A DNA stretch of 64,000 nucleotides from NCBI RefSeq assembly GCF_000718635.1, contig NZ_JOBF01000003.1:806001-870000 (forward strand), written 5' to 3'. The notes below the pieces were generated by a model. That model searched no databases. It was given only the letters and a program-made list of their open reading frames with translations, and was not told the origin of the DNA. Shown here piece after piece: positions 25,627 to 35,022 of this stretch (positions within the stretch are counted from its first letter, which is position 1; each line of letters opens with the position of its first letter). The position numbers and the translations under genes are program-made. This stretch comes from Streptomyces varsoviensis (GTDB lineage Bacteria > Actinomycetota > Actinomycetes > Streptomycetales > Streptomycetaceae).

Positions 25627-26993
25627 GCGAAGAGACGCCGCCAGGTCTCGGGTCCGGGGTAGCCGTCGGCGTCCCGGCCGCTCCAGCCCTGCGCCCGCTG
25701 GAACGCCTCGACGTTCCGGCGGTCGCTTTCGCTCCACTGGGGGCCGGGGCCCTGCGAGTAGTGCTTGCCGTAGCCCTTTTTGACCAACTGTTTGCCGAGC
25801 TGTGCGACATACGCGTTGGACTGGCCGGGACGGAACTTGGCCGCGCCCGGGTAGGCGGGCGCCTTGCTCCCGCTGCTGCCGCCGGAGCCGCTGTTTCCGC
25901 CGGAGCCGCCGGAGTTCCCGGAGCCGCCGATGTCCTTGCCCTTGCCGTTCACCAGGTAGTCCCAGGTGGCCCGGCCGGGTATGCCGTCCGCGTCTCCGCC
26001 CGACCAGCCCTGGGCCTTCTGGAACGCCTGGGTGGCCCGGCGGTCCGCCTCCGACCAGCGCGGCCCGGGCCCCTCGGAGTAGAACGTGCCGCCGCCGCGT
26101 TTCACGAGCATCTGCCCGAGCCGGGTCACCTGGGCGTTGTTCGCGCCCGGCCCGAAGGAACCTGCGCCGGGAAATGCGGTGGAGCCCCCGCCATTACTGC
26201 CGCTGCCGCTGCCGCCGCCCACGACGCCGTTGTAGCGATAGGCCACATAGCGGCTGGAGTTGTTCCAGTAGGCATAGGGGGTGGAGCGTTTGAGCGTATG
26301 CGGGCGCGTCTGCTCGTAGGCGACGTACTGCGTATGCGCGGAATTCGTCCAGCCGCCGAAGATGGTGACGTGGGAACCGGCTCCGGGGTTCGCCGCATTG
26401 TGGAAGAGGAGTATGTCGCCCGGCTGCAACTGGTTCTTCGATATCCGGGTGCCGAACTGCGAGAGGCTGCCGGTCCACTGGTTGCTGCCGAGATTCCAGG
26501 CCATCGAGACGAATCCCGAGCAGTCCTGCCGATAGCCGTCGGACCAGTAGCGGTTCATGCTGTACGGGACCTGCTGGTTCACCCAGCGCTGGGCGCGGTC
26601 GAGTATCGCGGCCCGGGTGATCGTGCGGCTCGACACGGTGAGCGCCATCGCCCGCCGCGGGCCGTCGGCCGACTGCCGGTCGGCGCCGTGCAGCGGGCCG
26701 ACGCGGCCCTGCGGGGTGGCCCCGACGGCCGTGCCCGACGCCCCGTCACCTCGCAGCTCCGCGCCGCTGACCTCGGTCGGGGCGGGGCCGGCGGCTATCG
26801 CCGCGCCCGTACCGCCGCCGAGCACGGTGCCCGCCGCGGCGACGAGGACGACGGCGCGACGGGCGCCGTGCGCCCCCGGGTGGCCGCCGTCGCGGAGCGG
26901 CACCGCGCGCAGCAGGGCCCGGCGGCGCTGTACGCAGCCCCCGCACGCGCAATCGCCCGGGGGATCGAATTCCTCAAACACCGGCGTCGACAT
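25623..26993 (-). CDS. Exported NlpC/P60-type amidase/peptidase with two peptidoglycan-binding domains
   Basis: 456 residues from ATG 26993 (GGAGGGG 6 bases upstream). The leader MSTPVFEEFDPPGDCACGGC resembles that of the 22408-23559 protein. A hydrophobic export segment and a CHAP/NlpC-like domain follow, with Cys in RQDCSGFVSMAW and His in GSHVTIFGGW. Two C-terminal repeats of about 70 residues (GPRWSEADRRATQAFQKAQG and GPQWSESDRRNVEAFQRAQG) each end DADGxPGxxTW, as in peptidoglycan-binding domains. It is first gene of a run with the SPFH gene. Confidence 0.9.
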   Translation of the reverse strand: MSTPVFEEFDPPGDCACGGCVQRRRALLRAVPLRDGGHPGAHGARRAVVLVAAAGTVLGGGTGAAIAAGPAPTEVSGAELRGDGASGTAVGATPQGRVGPLHGADRQSADGPRRAMALTVSSRTITRAAILDRAQRWVNQQVPYSMNRYWSDGYRQDCSGFVSMAWNLGSNQWTGSLSQFGTRISKNQLQPGDILLFHNAANPGAGSHVTIFGGWTNSAHTQYVAYEQTRPHTLKRSTPYAYWNNSSRYVAYRYNGVVGGGSGSGSNGGGSTAFPGAGSFGPGANNAQVTRLGQMLVKRGGGTFYSEGPGPRWSEADRRATQAFQKAQGWSGGDADGIPGRATWDYLVNGKGKDIGGSGNSGGSGGNSGSGGSSGSKAPAYPGAAKFRPGQSNAYVAQLGKQLVKKGYGKHYSQGPGPQWSESDRRNVEAFQRAQGWSGRDADGYPGPETWRRLFA

Positions 26994-27258
26994 ATGAGTC
27001 CCCTCCAGGCCGTGAAGTTCCAGTCGCGCTTCGCACTCGGCACAGCTTCTCAACTACCCGGACAAACCGCATGTTGACGGAGCAACTGATGATCTTGCCC
27101 GACAGACATGATCTTCACAGAGCAAAACGGGAGGTTGTGCAGTCTTTGGTCCATAAACCAAAGGACTTTCGGCCCTTTACTCGGGCGCTCCGTTCACCAC
27201 ACCTCCTCCGCGCGGCGGCGTCGCGCGCGGATGGTCCGGAGCACCCCCGCGCATCCGG

Positions 27259-27264
27259 TAGAGT
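27259..27264 (+). promoter_or_regulatory. Putative -10 element of tRNA-Lys copy 3 (TAGAGT)
   Basis: TAGAGT ends 15 bases before the mature tRNA and is followed by the shared leader TTTCTCCGTCAGC. Confidence 0.5.
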
Positions 27265-27279
27265 TTTCTCCGTCAGCGC

Positions 27280-27353
27280 GCGCCGCTAGCTCAGTTGGTT
27301 AGAGCAGCTGACTCTTAATCAGCGGGTCCGGGGTTCGAGTCCCTGGCGGCGCA
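27280..27353 (+). tRNA. tRNA-Lys (anticodon CTT), copy 3
   Basis: Identical in all 74 bases to copies at 1740 and 16138; same secondary structure, no encoded CCA. It is followed by a perfect hairpin terminator and then a GntR-type regulator. Confidence 0.97.
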
Positions 27354-27358
27354 CGTAG

Positions 27359-27400
27359 GACTGAGGCCCCCTCGCCAATGGCGAGGGGGCCTCAGTCTTT
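27359..27400 (+). terminator. Perfect 18-bp hairpin terminator after tRNA-Lys copy 3
   Basis: The stem GACTGAGGCCCCCTCGCC pairs perfectly with GGCGAGGGGGCCTCAGTC over an AAT loop, followed by TTTAT. Confidence 0.92.
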
Positions 27401-27425
27401 ATCTCTGTTCACATCGGAGGCAGCG

Positions 27426-28127
27426 GTGCACAGTCGCGGGATGGCGAACGACATCCAGGAACGCATCAAGAAGCTGATCATCGACCAGCGGCTCCCCTCC
27501 GGCGCCCCGCTGCCCACCGAGACCGAGCTGATGGAGCTGCTCGGGGTGAGCCGCAATTCGGTGCGCGAGGCGCAGAAGGCGCTCCAGGCGATGGGCATCA
27601 TCGAGATCCGGCACGGCTTCGGCACCTATGTGGGCCCCATGACCATGGCGCCGATGATCGAGGGGCTGGTCTTCCGCACCGTCGCCGGGCACTACCGGGG
27701 CGAGGACGACCTGCTCCAGCTCCTCGAACTGCGGGAGGCCGTGGAGACCGGCCTGATAGCGCGGCTGGCGGGCCGGGTGCCGGCGGCCGATCTCGCCGAA
27801 CTCGACGCGCTGGTGGACCGGATGGAGGAGGAGGCCGCCGCCGGCGCCGTACGGGCGGAGACCGACCGGGCCTTCCACGCGACGCTCCACCGGGGTCTGG
27901 AGAACCCCTTGCTGAGCGAGGTCCTGGAGGCGTTCTGGGTCGCCTTCCACCGGGTGCGCACGGATCTGGTCGAGGTGCGCACCGACCCCGCGGTCACCTG
28001 CGCGCAGCATCGGGAGATCATCGCGGCGGTGCGCTCGGGTGACGCCGTACGAGCGGAAGCGGCCATCCGTGACCACTTTGGCAACATCCGTACACGACTT
28101 GGTTCAGCGCACCGCTTTGCCCGGTAA
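27426..28127 (+). CDS. FadR-subfamily GntR transcriptional regulator
   Basis: 233 residues from GTG 27426, with GGAGG 5 bases upstream. The N-terminal winged helix is typical GntR (DIQERIKKLIIDQRLPSGAP, ETELMELLGVSRNSVREAQ). The C-terminal helical FCD domain (LLELREAVETGLIARLA, ETDRAFHATLHRGLENPLL, QHREIIAAVRSGD) holds conserved Asp/His positions that bind metal and a carboxylate ligand. Its target is unclear: it lies between a tRNA and cslA, 277 bases upstream of the latter and in the same direction. Confidence 0.88.
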   Translation: MHSRGMANDIQERIKKLIIDQRLPSGAPLPTETELMELLGVSRNSVREAQKALQAMGIIEIRHGFGTYVGPMTMAPMIEGLVFRTVAGHYRGEDDLLQLLELREAVETGLIARLAGRVPAADLAELDALVDRMEEEAAAGAVRAETDRAFHATLHRGLENPLLSEVLEAFWVAFHRVRTDLVEVRTDPAVTCAQHREIIAAVRSGDAVRAEAAIRDHFGNIRTRLGSAHRFAR

Positions 28128-28404
28128 ACACCTCGTATCACCCTTGCGATCATGTGGCGGGGTCGGGGACCCTTGCCTGGCGTCATTGGCTCCCACGGCT
28201 CCAATGAGGCTGTACCACACCCGAGTTGGGGAATCTCGGGACACTCGCACAGGGGGGATTCCGGTGGCGGAAGGGGCCGCCGGGAGACGGTCGTCGCGCG
28301 TCGTGCCCAGGTGGCGGCCGACACGGACGAGCCCGCGCGGTCGAGGGGGACCCACAGGGCTCGGAAACTGACACGCAGCCAGCATGCGTGCGGGGGGATG
28401 ACTC

Positions 28405-30294
28405 ATGACGTCGACGCCTACCGGCGCCCGGCACGATGATCAACAGGCATACGACCCGTCCGCGACGGCCCGGCTGCGCCTGCCGCGCCAGCATGGCGAC
28501 CCGCACCGCACCGGCGCCGGCCGGTCCCCGGCGCAGCGCCACCGCCGGCCGCCGTCGCGCTATGACTACGAGCACTACAGCCGGCTCGCGGGGCCGCTGA
28601 CCAAGCCCGACCCGGGCCGCCCGTACCGGGTCCGCTACCGCAGCCTGCTCGCGGACGAACCGCACCGGATACGCGCCGCGCTGCTGCTCGGCGGCGCCCC
28701 CGTCGTCTCGCTGGCCCTGCTGCTGTGGCTGATGCAGCCCGCGCACTGGACCGACCGGGACCACGCCACGACCTCCATGAAGATCCTCGACACCGTGATG
28801 CTGGTGTCGATCGGGCTGATCGAGCTGTTCCGCACGATGAACGTCACCTCCAACGCGCACGCGACGCTGGTGGCCCGCGACCCGATCCCGGTGGTGCCCG
28901 AAACCGGCACCAAGGTCGCCTTCCTCACCTCGTTCGTGCCCGGCAAGGAGCCGATCGAGATGGTGACGAAGACCCTGGAGGCGGCCGTACTCCTGCGCCA
29001 CCGGGGGCTGTTGCACGTATGGCTGCTCGACGAGGGGGACGACCCCGAGGTCAAGGAGGTCTGCCGGCGGCTCGGCGTGCGCCACTTCTCCCGCAAGGGC
29101 GTCGAGAAGTGGAACCGGCCGAAGGGCCCGCACCGCGCGAAGACCAAGCACGGCAACTACAACGCCTGGCTCGACGCGCACGGCGACGACTACGACTTCT
29201 TCGCCTCCGTCGACACCGACCACGTGCCGCTGGCGAACTTCCTGGAGCGGATGCTGGGGTACTTCCGCGACCCCGACATCGCCTTCGTCGTCGGACCGCA
29301 GGTCTACGGCAACTACGACGCGGCCGTCACCAAGGCCGCCGAGAGCCAGCAGTTCCTCTTCCACGCCCTGATCCAGCGGGCCGGCAACCGCTACGGCGCG
29401 CCGATGTTCGTCGGCACCAACAACGCCGTGCGCGTCAGCGCCCTCAAGGGCATCGGCGGCCTCTACGACTCGATCACCGAGGACATGGCCACCGGCTTCG
29501 AGCTGCACCGCCACCGCAACCCGGCCACCGGCCGCAAATGGCGCTCGGTCTACACGCCGGACGTGCTCGCCGTCGGCGAGGGGCCGAACGCGTGGACGGA
29601 CTTCTTCACCCAGCAACTGCGCTGGTCGCGCGGGACGTACGAGACGATACTCAAGCAGTTCTGGAAGGGCCCGTTCACGCTGTCCCCCGGCAAGCTGCTC
29701 AACTACACGCTGATGGTCATCTACTACCCGATGACGGCCGTCAACTGGATGCTGGGCGGCCTCAGTTGCGCGCTGTTCCTGGGCCTCGGGGCCTCCGGCA
29801 TCCAGATCAACTCCGAGGTCTGGATGATGCTCTACAGCGACGCCGCCGCCCTCCAGATCGGGCTCTACATCTGGAACCGCCGCCACAACGTCTCGCCCCA
29901 TGAGCCGGAGGGCTCGGGCGGCCTGGCCGGCATGGTGATGTCCGCGCTCTCCGCGCCGATCTACGCGCGCTCGCTGATGGACGCGGTGCTGCGGCGCAGG
30001 AGCACGTTCGTGGTGACGCCCAAGGGCGACTCGGCCAGCCCCGACACGCTGTTCGGCACCTTCCGGGTGCACCTCTTCTTCGTGCTGGTCTTCGGCGGCT
30101 CCCTGGCGGCCTCGTTCCTGCTCGGCCATACGCACGTGGCGATGCGCACCTGGGCCACGCTGGCGCTGCTGATCACGGTGGCGCCGATGCTGGCCTGGGC
30201 GTGGACGCTGCGCCGCGGGCGGGCCGGGCCCGGCGACGCAGCGTCCACGCGGAACCAGCCGGCCCAGCTCGCCCTCGGAGGATCGGACCGATGA
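28405..30294 (+). CDS. cslA: Cellulose synthase-like glycosyltransferase CslA (GT2)
   Basis: 629 residues. A disordered basic N-terminus is followed by two transmembrane helices, a GT2 domain and four or five C-terminal helices. Catalytic motifs are VDTDH (DxD), TED (SITEDMATGFE) and QxxRW (QQLRWSRGTYE). In S. coelicolor and S. lividans, CslA makes a beta-glucan at hyphal tips that is needed for aerial growth and attachment, acting with GlxA. The next gene is glxA, overlapping as ATGA, which fixes the identification. GGGGGG lies 7 bases before the ATG. Confidence 0.95.
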   Translation: MTSTPTGARHDDQQAYDPSATARLRLPRQHGDPHRTGAGRSPAQRHRRPPSRYDYEHYSRLAGPLTKPDPGRPYRVRYRSLLADEPHRIRAALLLGGAPVVSLALLLWLMQPAHWTDRDHATTSMKILDTVMLVSIGLIELFRTMNVTSNAHATLVARDPIPVVPETGTKVAFLTSFVPGKEPIEMVTKTLEAAVLLRHRGLLHVWLLDEGDDPEVKEVCRRLGVRHFSRKGVEKWNRPKGPHRAKTKHGNYNAWLDAHGDDYDFFASVDTDHVPLANFLERMLGYFRDPDIAFVVGPQVYGNYDAAVTKAAESQQFLFHALIQRAGNRYGAPMFVGTNNAVRVSALKGIGGLYDSITEDMATGFELHRHRNPATGRKWRSVYTPDVLAVGEGPNAWTDFFTQQLRWSRGTYETILKQFWKGPFTLSPGKLLNYTLMVIYYPMTAVNWMLGGLSCALFLGLGASGIQINSEVWMMLYSDAAALQIGLYIWNRRHNVSPHEPEGSGGLAGMVMSALSAPIYARSLMDAVLRRRSTFVVTPKGDSASPDTLFGTFRVHLFFVLVFGGSLAASFLLGHTHVAMRTWATLALLITVAPMLAWAWTLRRGRAGPGDAASTRNQPAQLALGGSDR

Positions 30295-32246
30295 CGTACC
30301 GACCGAGCCGCCGCACCCGCCGGATAGCCATCGGCGGGGCGGCGGTGCTCGTGCTGGCCGGGTTGAACGGCCCGGCGATCTGGGGGTTCGCCTCCGAGAA
30401 GTACCACGAGTACAAGATCAACCAGCCCGAGTACAAGGCGGCGAACGGGCACTGGAACGTGGTCGACGTGCCCAAGGAATACAAGATCAACACCATTCAC
30501 GCGGCCCTGCTGCACACCGGCAAGGTGCTGCTGGTGGCGGGCTCCGGCAACAACGCGGCCAACTTCAAGGCCAAGTCCTTCCGTACGGTCCTGTGGGACC
30601 CGGAGAAGAACACGTTCAAGAACATCCCCACCCCCAAGGACCTCTTCTGCGCCGGGCACACCCAGCTCCCGGACGGGAAACTGCTGGTCGCGGGCGGCAC
30701 CCAGCGGTACGAGAAGCTGGGCGGCGACGTCACCCGCGCGGGCGGGCTGATGATCGTCCACAACGAGGACCCCGACAAGCCGAAGACCTTCCCCGCGGGC
30801 ACGGTCTTCACGGGCAAGGCGACCGGCAAGTCCTTCGAGTCCAAGGACAACCTGCTGGTGCCCCGCGCGAAGAAGACGCAGGACCCGAAGACGGGCAAGG
30901 TCACCGTCACCGCGAGCACGGCGCGCGTCTACGTGGAGGCCCTGCGCAAGGGGCCCAAGTACGAGACCGGGCTCACGGACAACTACACGATCAAGGGCCT
31001 GACCGGCGCGGACGCCCGCAACTTCTACGGCATCGCCAACAAGCTGTCCTTCGACAAGAAGGACTTCCAGGGGATAAAGGACTCCTACGAGTTCGACCCG
31101 GTCTCCGAGCGCTACATCACCGTCGACCCGATGAACGAGGCCCGCTGGTACCCGACGCTGACCACGCTCCAGAACGGCAAGGTCCTCTCGGTCTCCGGCC
31201 TCGACGAGATCGGCCAGGTGGTGCCGGGCAAGAACGAGATCTACGACCCGAAGACCAAGAAGTGGACGTACCTGCCCAAGGAGCGGTTCTTCCCGACCTA
31301 CCCCGCCCTCTTCCTCACCGACCAGGGCAAGATCTTCTACACCGGCTCCAACGCCGGCTACGGCCCCGCCGACCAGGGGCGCACGCCCGGCATCTGGGAC
31401 CTCAAGACCAACGCCTTCAAGCCCGTGCCCGGCATCAGCGACCCGGACGCGCTGGAGACCTCCATGTCGGTGCTGCTGCCGCCCGCCCAGGACCAGCGGT
31501 ACATGGTGCTCGGCGGCGGCGGGGTCGGCGAGGACGAGAAGTCCACCGCCAAGACCCGCATCGTGGACCTGCACGCGAAGGACCCGCGCTTCAAGGACGG
31601 CCCGGACCTGTACGCGAAGGCCCGCTACCCCAGCAGCGTCATCCTCCCCGACGACACCGTGCTGACCACCAATGGCTCCGGCGACTACCGGGGGCGCAGC
31701 GACTCCAACGTCCTCAAGGCCGAGATCTACGACCCCAAGACCAACCGGAAGCGGTCCGTCGCCGACCCGCTGGTCGGCCGCAACTACCACTCCGGCGCGC
31801 TGCTGCTCCCCGACGGCCGGGTCATGACCTTCGGCTCCGACTCCCTCTTCAGCGACAAGGACAACACCAAGCCCGGCAAGTTCCAGCAGCAGATCGACCT
31901 CTACACCCCGCCATACCTCTACAACGACTCGCGCCCGGACCTGAAGGACACCGGAGCCCGGCCGCCGACGGTGCGGCTGGGCGGCAAGGCCACCTTCAGG
32001 ACCGGCCACGCCGCGACGATCCGCAAGGCCCGCCTGGTCCGCCCCGGCTCGTTCACCCACGTGACCAACATCGAGCAGCGCTCCATCGCCCTCGACTTCA
32101 CCAAGACCGCCGACAGCGTCACGGTCACGCTGCCCAAGGACCCCTCGCTGGTGCCGCCGGGCTGGTACATGCTCAACGTGGTGGACGACCAGGGCACCCC
32201 CTCGAAGGCGGTGTGGCTCAAGGTCCCGGAGGCCGCCGGGCCGTGA
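30291..32246 (+). CDS. glxA: GlxA-type galactose-oxidase-like copper radical oxidase
   Basis: 651 residues. An N-terminal membrane anchor (IAIGGAAVLVLAGLNGPAIW) precedes a seven-bladed kelch propeller and C-terminal domain. Cys120 (LFCAGHTQLPDG) is the candidate for the Tyr-Cys crosslink. Tyr499-His500 (RNYHSGALLLPDG) and His in GSFTHVTNIEQ fit copper ligands, with a Trp in NEARWYP. GlxA oxidises or processes the CslA glucan at the tip and is exported. It is translationally coupled to cslA. The stop lies in a 26-bp tandem duplication. Confidence 0.94.
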   Translation: MTYRPSRRTRRIAIGGAAVLVLAGLNGPAIWGFASEKYHEYKINQPEYKAANGHWNVVDVPKEYKINTIHAALLHTGKVLLVAGSGNNAANFKAKSFRTVLWDPEKNTFKNIPTPKDLFCAGHTQLPDGKLLVAGGTQRYEKLGGDVTRAGGLMIVHNEDPDKPKTFPAGTVFTGKATGKSFESKDNLLVPRAKKTQDPKTGKVTVTASTARVYVEALRKGPKYETGLTDNYTIKGLTGADARNFYGIANKLSFDKKDFQGIKDSYEFDPVSERYITVDPMNEARWYPTLTTLQNGKVLSVSGLDEIGQVVPGKNEIYDPKTKKWTYLPKERFFPTYPALFLTDQGKIFYTGSNAGYGPADQGRTPGIWDLKTNAFKPVPGISDPDALETSMSVLLPPAQDQRYMVLGGGGVGEDEKSTAKTRIVDLHAKDPRFKDGPDLYAKARYPSSVILPDDTVLTTNGSGDYRGRSDSNVLKAEIYDPKTNRKRSVADPLVGRNYHSGALLLPDGRVMTFGSDSLFSDKDNTKPGKFQQQIDLYTPPYLYNDSRPDLKDTGARPPTVRLGGKATFRTGHAATIRKARLVRPGSFTHVTNIEQRSIALDFTKTADSVTVTLPKDPSLVPPGWYMLNVVDDQGTPSKAVWLKVPEAAGP

Positions 32247-32296
32247 CGCGGAGCGCCCGGGCCCGTACGCGACGCGGAGCGTCCGGGCCCGTACGC
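32245..32296 (+). repeat. 26-bp tandem duplication starting in the glxA stop codon
   Basis: 32245-32270 and 32271-32296 are identical except for one base (GACGCGGAGCGCCCGGG against GACGCGGAGCGTCCGGG and so on). The first unit begins with the last two bases of the TGA. Confidence 0.9.
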
Positions 32297-32524
32297 GCGT
32301 ACGGCCGCGGGCCCGGCACAGGCCGCGCACAGGCGCCGCACAGGGGGGTGCACGGTCGGGCGGTCCCGCGCGCATGACTAATCTCTCCTCGGCGGTTGCA
32401 TCTTCACGCAACCTTGCGTGACCTCCCGGGTCTCTAGACGTGCGGGCGGACTCGTGCCGTGTCACAGGAGCCGGGTCCGCCGAGGGCGGCGGCTATGAGG
32501 CTGATGAGAGACTGAGGGATGAGG

Positions 32525-33931
32525 ATGGGCGCAGGCAGAAGGGGTTCGTCCCGCGGGGTGCGGCCCGAGGGGGGCCGCGGCCGGCGCGCGGAGCTGATGA
32601 TGCTGGCCCTCGCGGTGCTGCTGACGCTGTTCGGCTACGCGTCGGTGGGGCTGGCCACGGAGGGGAAGCTGCCGGCGGAGCTGCCCGCGTACGCCCTCGG
32701 GATGACGGTGATGGCCCTGGGGGCGCACTGGGCGGTGCGGCGGTTCGCGCCGTACGCCGATCCACTGATCCTGCCGATCGCCGTCGTGCTCAGCGGCCTG
32801 GGGCTGATCCTCATCCATCGGCTCGACCTCGCGTTCGCCCTCAGCTCCCCCAAGCGGGCGGTGACGGTGGCGCCGACGCAGCTCGTGTGGAGCGCCATAG
32901 GCATGGCCGTCTGCGTGGCCGTGCTGATCTTCCTCAAGGACCACCGCCATCTCCAGCGGTACACGTACATCAGCATCACGGCGGCCCTGGTGCTGCTGAT
33001 CGCGCCGGTGTTCTTCGGCGCGGACACCCTGGGCGCGAAGCGGTGGATCACGCTGGGGGCGCTGTCCTTCCAGCCCGGTGAGTTCGTCAGGATCGTCATA
33101 GCGGTGTTCTTCGCCGGCTATCTGACGATGCACAAGGACGCCCTCGCGCTGGCCAGCCGGCGGGTGCTGGGCTTCTCGCTGCCGCGCGGCCGGCAGTTCG
33201 GCCCGATCGCCGCCGTGTGGCTGCTGAGCCTGCTGGTCCTGATCTTCGAGCGGGACCTGGGCACCTCGCTGATCTTCTTCGGGCTGTTCGTGATCATGCT
33301 GTACATGGCCACGGAGCGCACGAGCTGGGTGGTCACCGGCCTGCTGATGTTCGCGGTCGGCGCGACGGTGGTGGGCTCCATGGAGCCGCACGTACACGGC
33401 CGCATCTCCGCCTGGCTGCACCCCTTCGCCGCCCTGAACGACCCCGGCGCCGGCTCCGACCAGCTCGCCAAGGCCCTGTTCGGCTTCGGCAGCGGCGGCA
33501 TCCTCGGCACCGGGCTCGGCTCCGGCCGCCCCGACCTCATCGGGTTCGCCGCCCGTAGCGACTTCATCCTCACCAGCGTCGGCGAGGAACTCGGCCTCGC
33601 GGGCATGACGGCGGTCTTCCTGCTGTACGCGCTGCTGGTGGAGCGCGGGCTCCGGGCCGCCCTGGACGCCCGCGACTCGTTCGGCAAGCTGCTCGCGGCG
33701 GGGCTCGCCAGCGCGCTGGCGCTCCAGGTCTTCGTGGTGTCCGGCGGCGTCACGGGGCTGATCCCGCTCACCGGCAAGGCGCTGCCCTTCCTCGCGCAGG
33801 GCGGCTCGTCGCAGGTGGCCAACTGGGTTCTCATCGCCTTGCTGCTGAAGATCAGCGACGCGGCGCGCAGACCGGCCCCGGAGCCGGCGGTGGACCTCGA
33901 CGAGCAGGCGACGCAGCTCATACGGCGCTGA
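32525..33931 (+). CDS. FtsW/RodA/SpoVE-family SEDS protein
   Basis: 468 residues with about twelve transmembrane helices. SEDS signatures include LGAKRWITLGALSFQPGEF, ERDLGTSLIFFGLF and the C-terminal GLIPLTGKALPFLAQGGSS. SEDS proteins polymerise lipid II into glycan strands with a class B PBP partner, but no PBP gene is adjacent. ATG 32525 has GAGGG 6 bases upstream; ATG 32519 is too close. The gene separates cslA-glxA from the GH6 gene, which places wall and glucan synthesis side by side. Confidence 0.92.
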   Translation: MGAGRRGSSRGVRPEGGRGRRAELMMLALAVLLTLFGYASVGLATEGKLPAELPAYALGMTVMALGAHWAVRRFAPYADPLILPIAVVLSGLGLILIHRLDLAFALSSPKRAVTVAPTQLVWSAIGMAVCVAVLIFLKDHRHLQRYTYISITAALVLLIAPVFFGADTLGAKRWITLGALSFQPGEFVRIVIAVFFAGYLTMHKDALALASRRVLGFSLPRGRQFGPIAAVWLLSLLVLIFERDLGTSLIFFGLFVIMLYMATERTSWVVTGLLMFAVGATVVGSMEPHVHGRISAWLHPFAALNDPGAGSDQLAKALFGFGSGGILGTGLGSGRPDLIGFAARSDFILTSVGEELGLAGMTAVFLLYALLVERGLRAALDARDSFGKLLAAGLASALALQVFVVSGGVTGLIPLTGKALPFLAQGGSSQVANWVLIALLLKISDAARRPAPEPAVDLDEQATQLIRR

Positions 33932-33984
33932 CGACGGCCGGGCCCCAAGGCCCTTGCTGGTGCTCCCGCTGCTCCCCGGCCGGT

Positions 33985-35022
33985 TCAGCGGGCATTGCGG
34001 GCCAGTTCGAGCGCGTACTTCTCCCACCACGTGCCCGCGTCCGGGCCGCCCTTGCAGGTGCCGTCGGACTCGCCCGGCCGCTTGATCCACAGATAGGCGT
34101 CCACGCGCGGGTCGCCGGTCTTGACGGTCGGCGGCTCGCCGAGCGCGCGCCCGGCCGGGTTGCACCAGGTCTTCTCGTGGTCGGCGCCGGCCAGCGGCCC
34201 GTTGCCGTTGCGGCTGGTGTCGATGACGTAGTGCTTGCCGCCGAGCAGGCCGGACAGCTTGTCGCCGTACTCCTTGTTCGCCTCGGTGGTCTGGAAATTG
34301 GAGATGTTCAGGGCGAACCCGTCGGCCGCGTCCATGCCGGCCCGCCGCAGCGGGTCGACCATGCGGTCCGGGGGCGTGACCCAGTTCGGGTTGCCCGCGT
34401 CCAGGTAGACCTTGGTGGCGGGCAGCGCCTTCAGCTTGTCCACGGCCTCCTTGAGCAGCGCGAAACGCTCCTCGTGGAACTGCGCGGGGGTGCAGCCGTC
34501 CCCGATGTGCGGCAGCGCGTCCGGCTCCAGGACCACGGTCGCGCGACGGTCCCCGATGCCGCGCACCGCCTTGTCCAGCCAGTCCCGGTAGGCGTTGCCG
34601 TCGGCGGCGCCGCCCTGGGAGTACTGGCCGCAGTCGCGGTGCGGGATGTTGTAGAGGACCAGCAGCGCCTCGCGGCCCGCCTTCTCCGCGGCCTCGGTGA
34701 AGCCGCGGGCCTGGCCCTCGGGGTCGTCGACGCCGATCCACTCCGCGACGGGCTGGGCGGCGATCTTGTCTATCAGCGCGGCGTCGCTCTTCTCGCCGTC
34801 CGCGCGCAGCTTCGCCGCCTCCTTGGCGGCCGTGCTGTCCGGGTTGACCCAGTACGGGGCCATGGCCTTCGGCCGCTGGGCGGGGCGCTCATCCCGGTCG
34901 GGTTTTTCACGCCCGCCGGAGGAGGCGGACGAGCAGCCGGCGACCAGCAGCAGCGCCCCCACCGCCGCCCCCGCCACGCCGATTCCGACCCGTTGCCCGT
35001 GCCCCCTGCGACTGCCGTACAT
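33985..35022 (-). CDS. GH6-family endoglucanase lipoprotein (CslZ-like)
   Basis: 345 residues. The hydrophobic N-terminus ends in the lipobox LVAGCSSAS, so it is anchored outside. The GH6 domain shows PYWVNPDSTAAKEA, LVLYNIPHRDCGQYSQGGAA (catalytic-acid loop region), VVLEPDALP, YLDAGNPNWV, FALNISNFQT and the C-terminal AYLWIKRPGESDG, all typical of GH6 cellulases. In S. coelicolor a GH6 enzyme (CslZ) is encoded beside cslA-glxA and is thought to trim the tip glucan. Here it is on the opposite strand, with an ftsW-type gene in between. Confidence 0.9.
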   Translation of the reverse strand: MYGSRRGHGQRVGIGVAGAAVGALLLVAGCSSASSGGREKPDRDERPAQRPKAMAPYWVNPDSTAAKEAAKLRADGEKSDAALIDKIAAQPVAEWIGVDDPEGQARGFTEAAEKAGREALLVLYNIPHRDCGQYSQGGAADGNAYRDWLDKAVRGIGDRRATVVLEPDALPHIGDGCTPAQFHEERFALLKEAVDKLKALPATKVYLDAGNPNWVTPPDRMVDPLRRAGMDAADGFALNISNFQTTEANKEYGDKLSGLLGGKHYVIDTSRNGNGPLAGADHEKTWCNPAGRALGEPPTVKTGDPRVDAYLWIKRPGESDGTCKGGPDAGTWWEKYALELARNAR

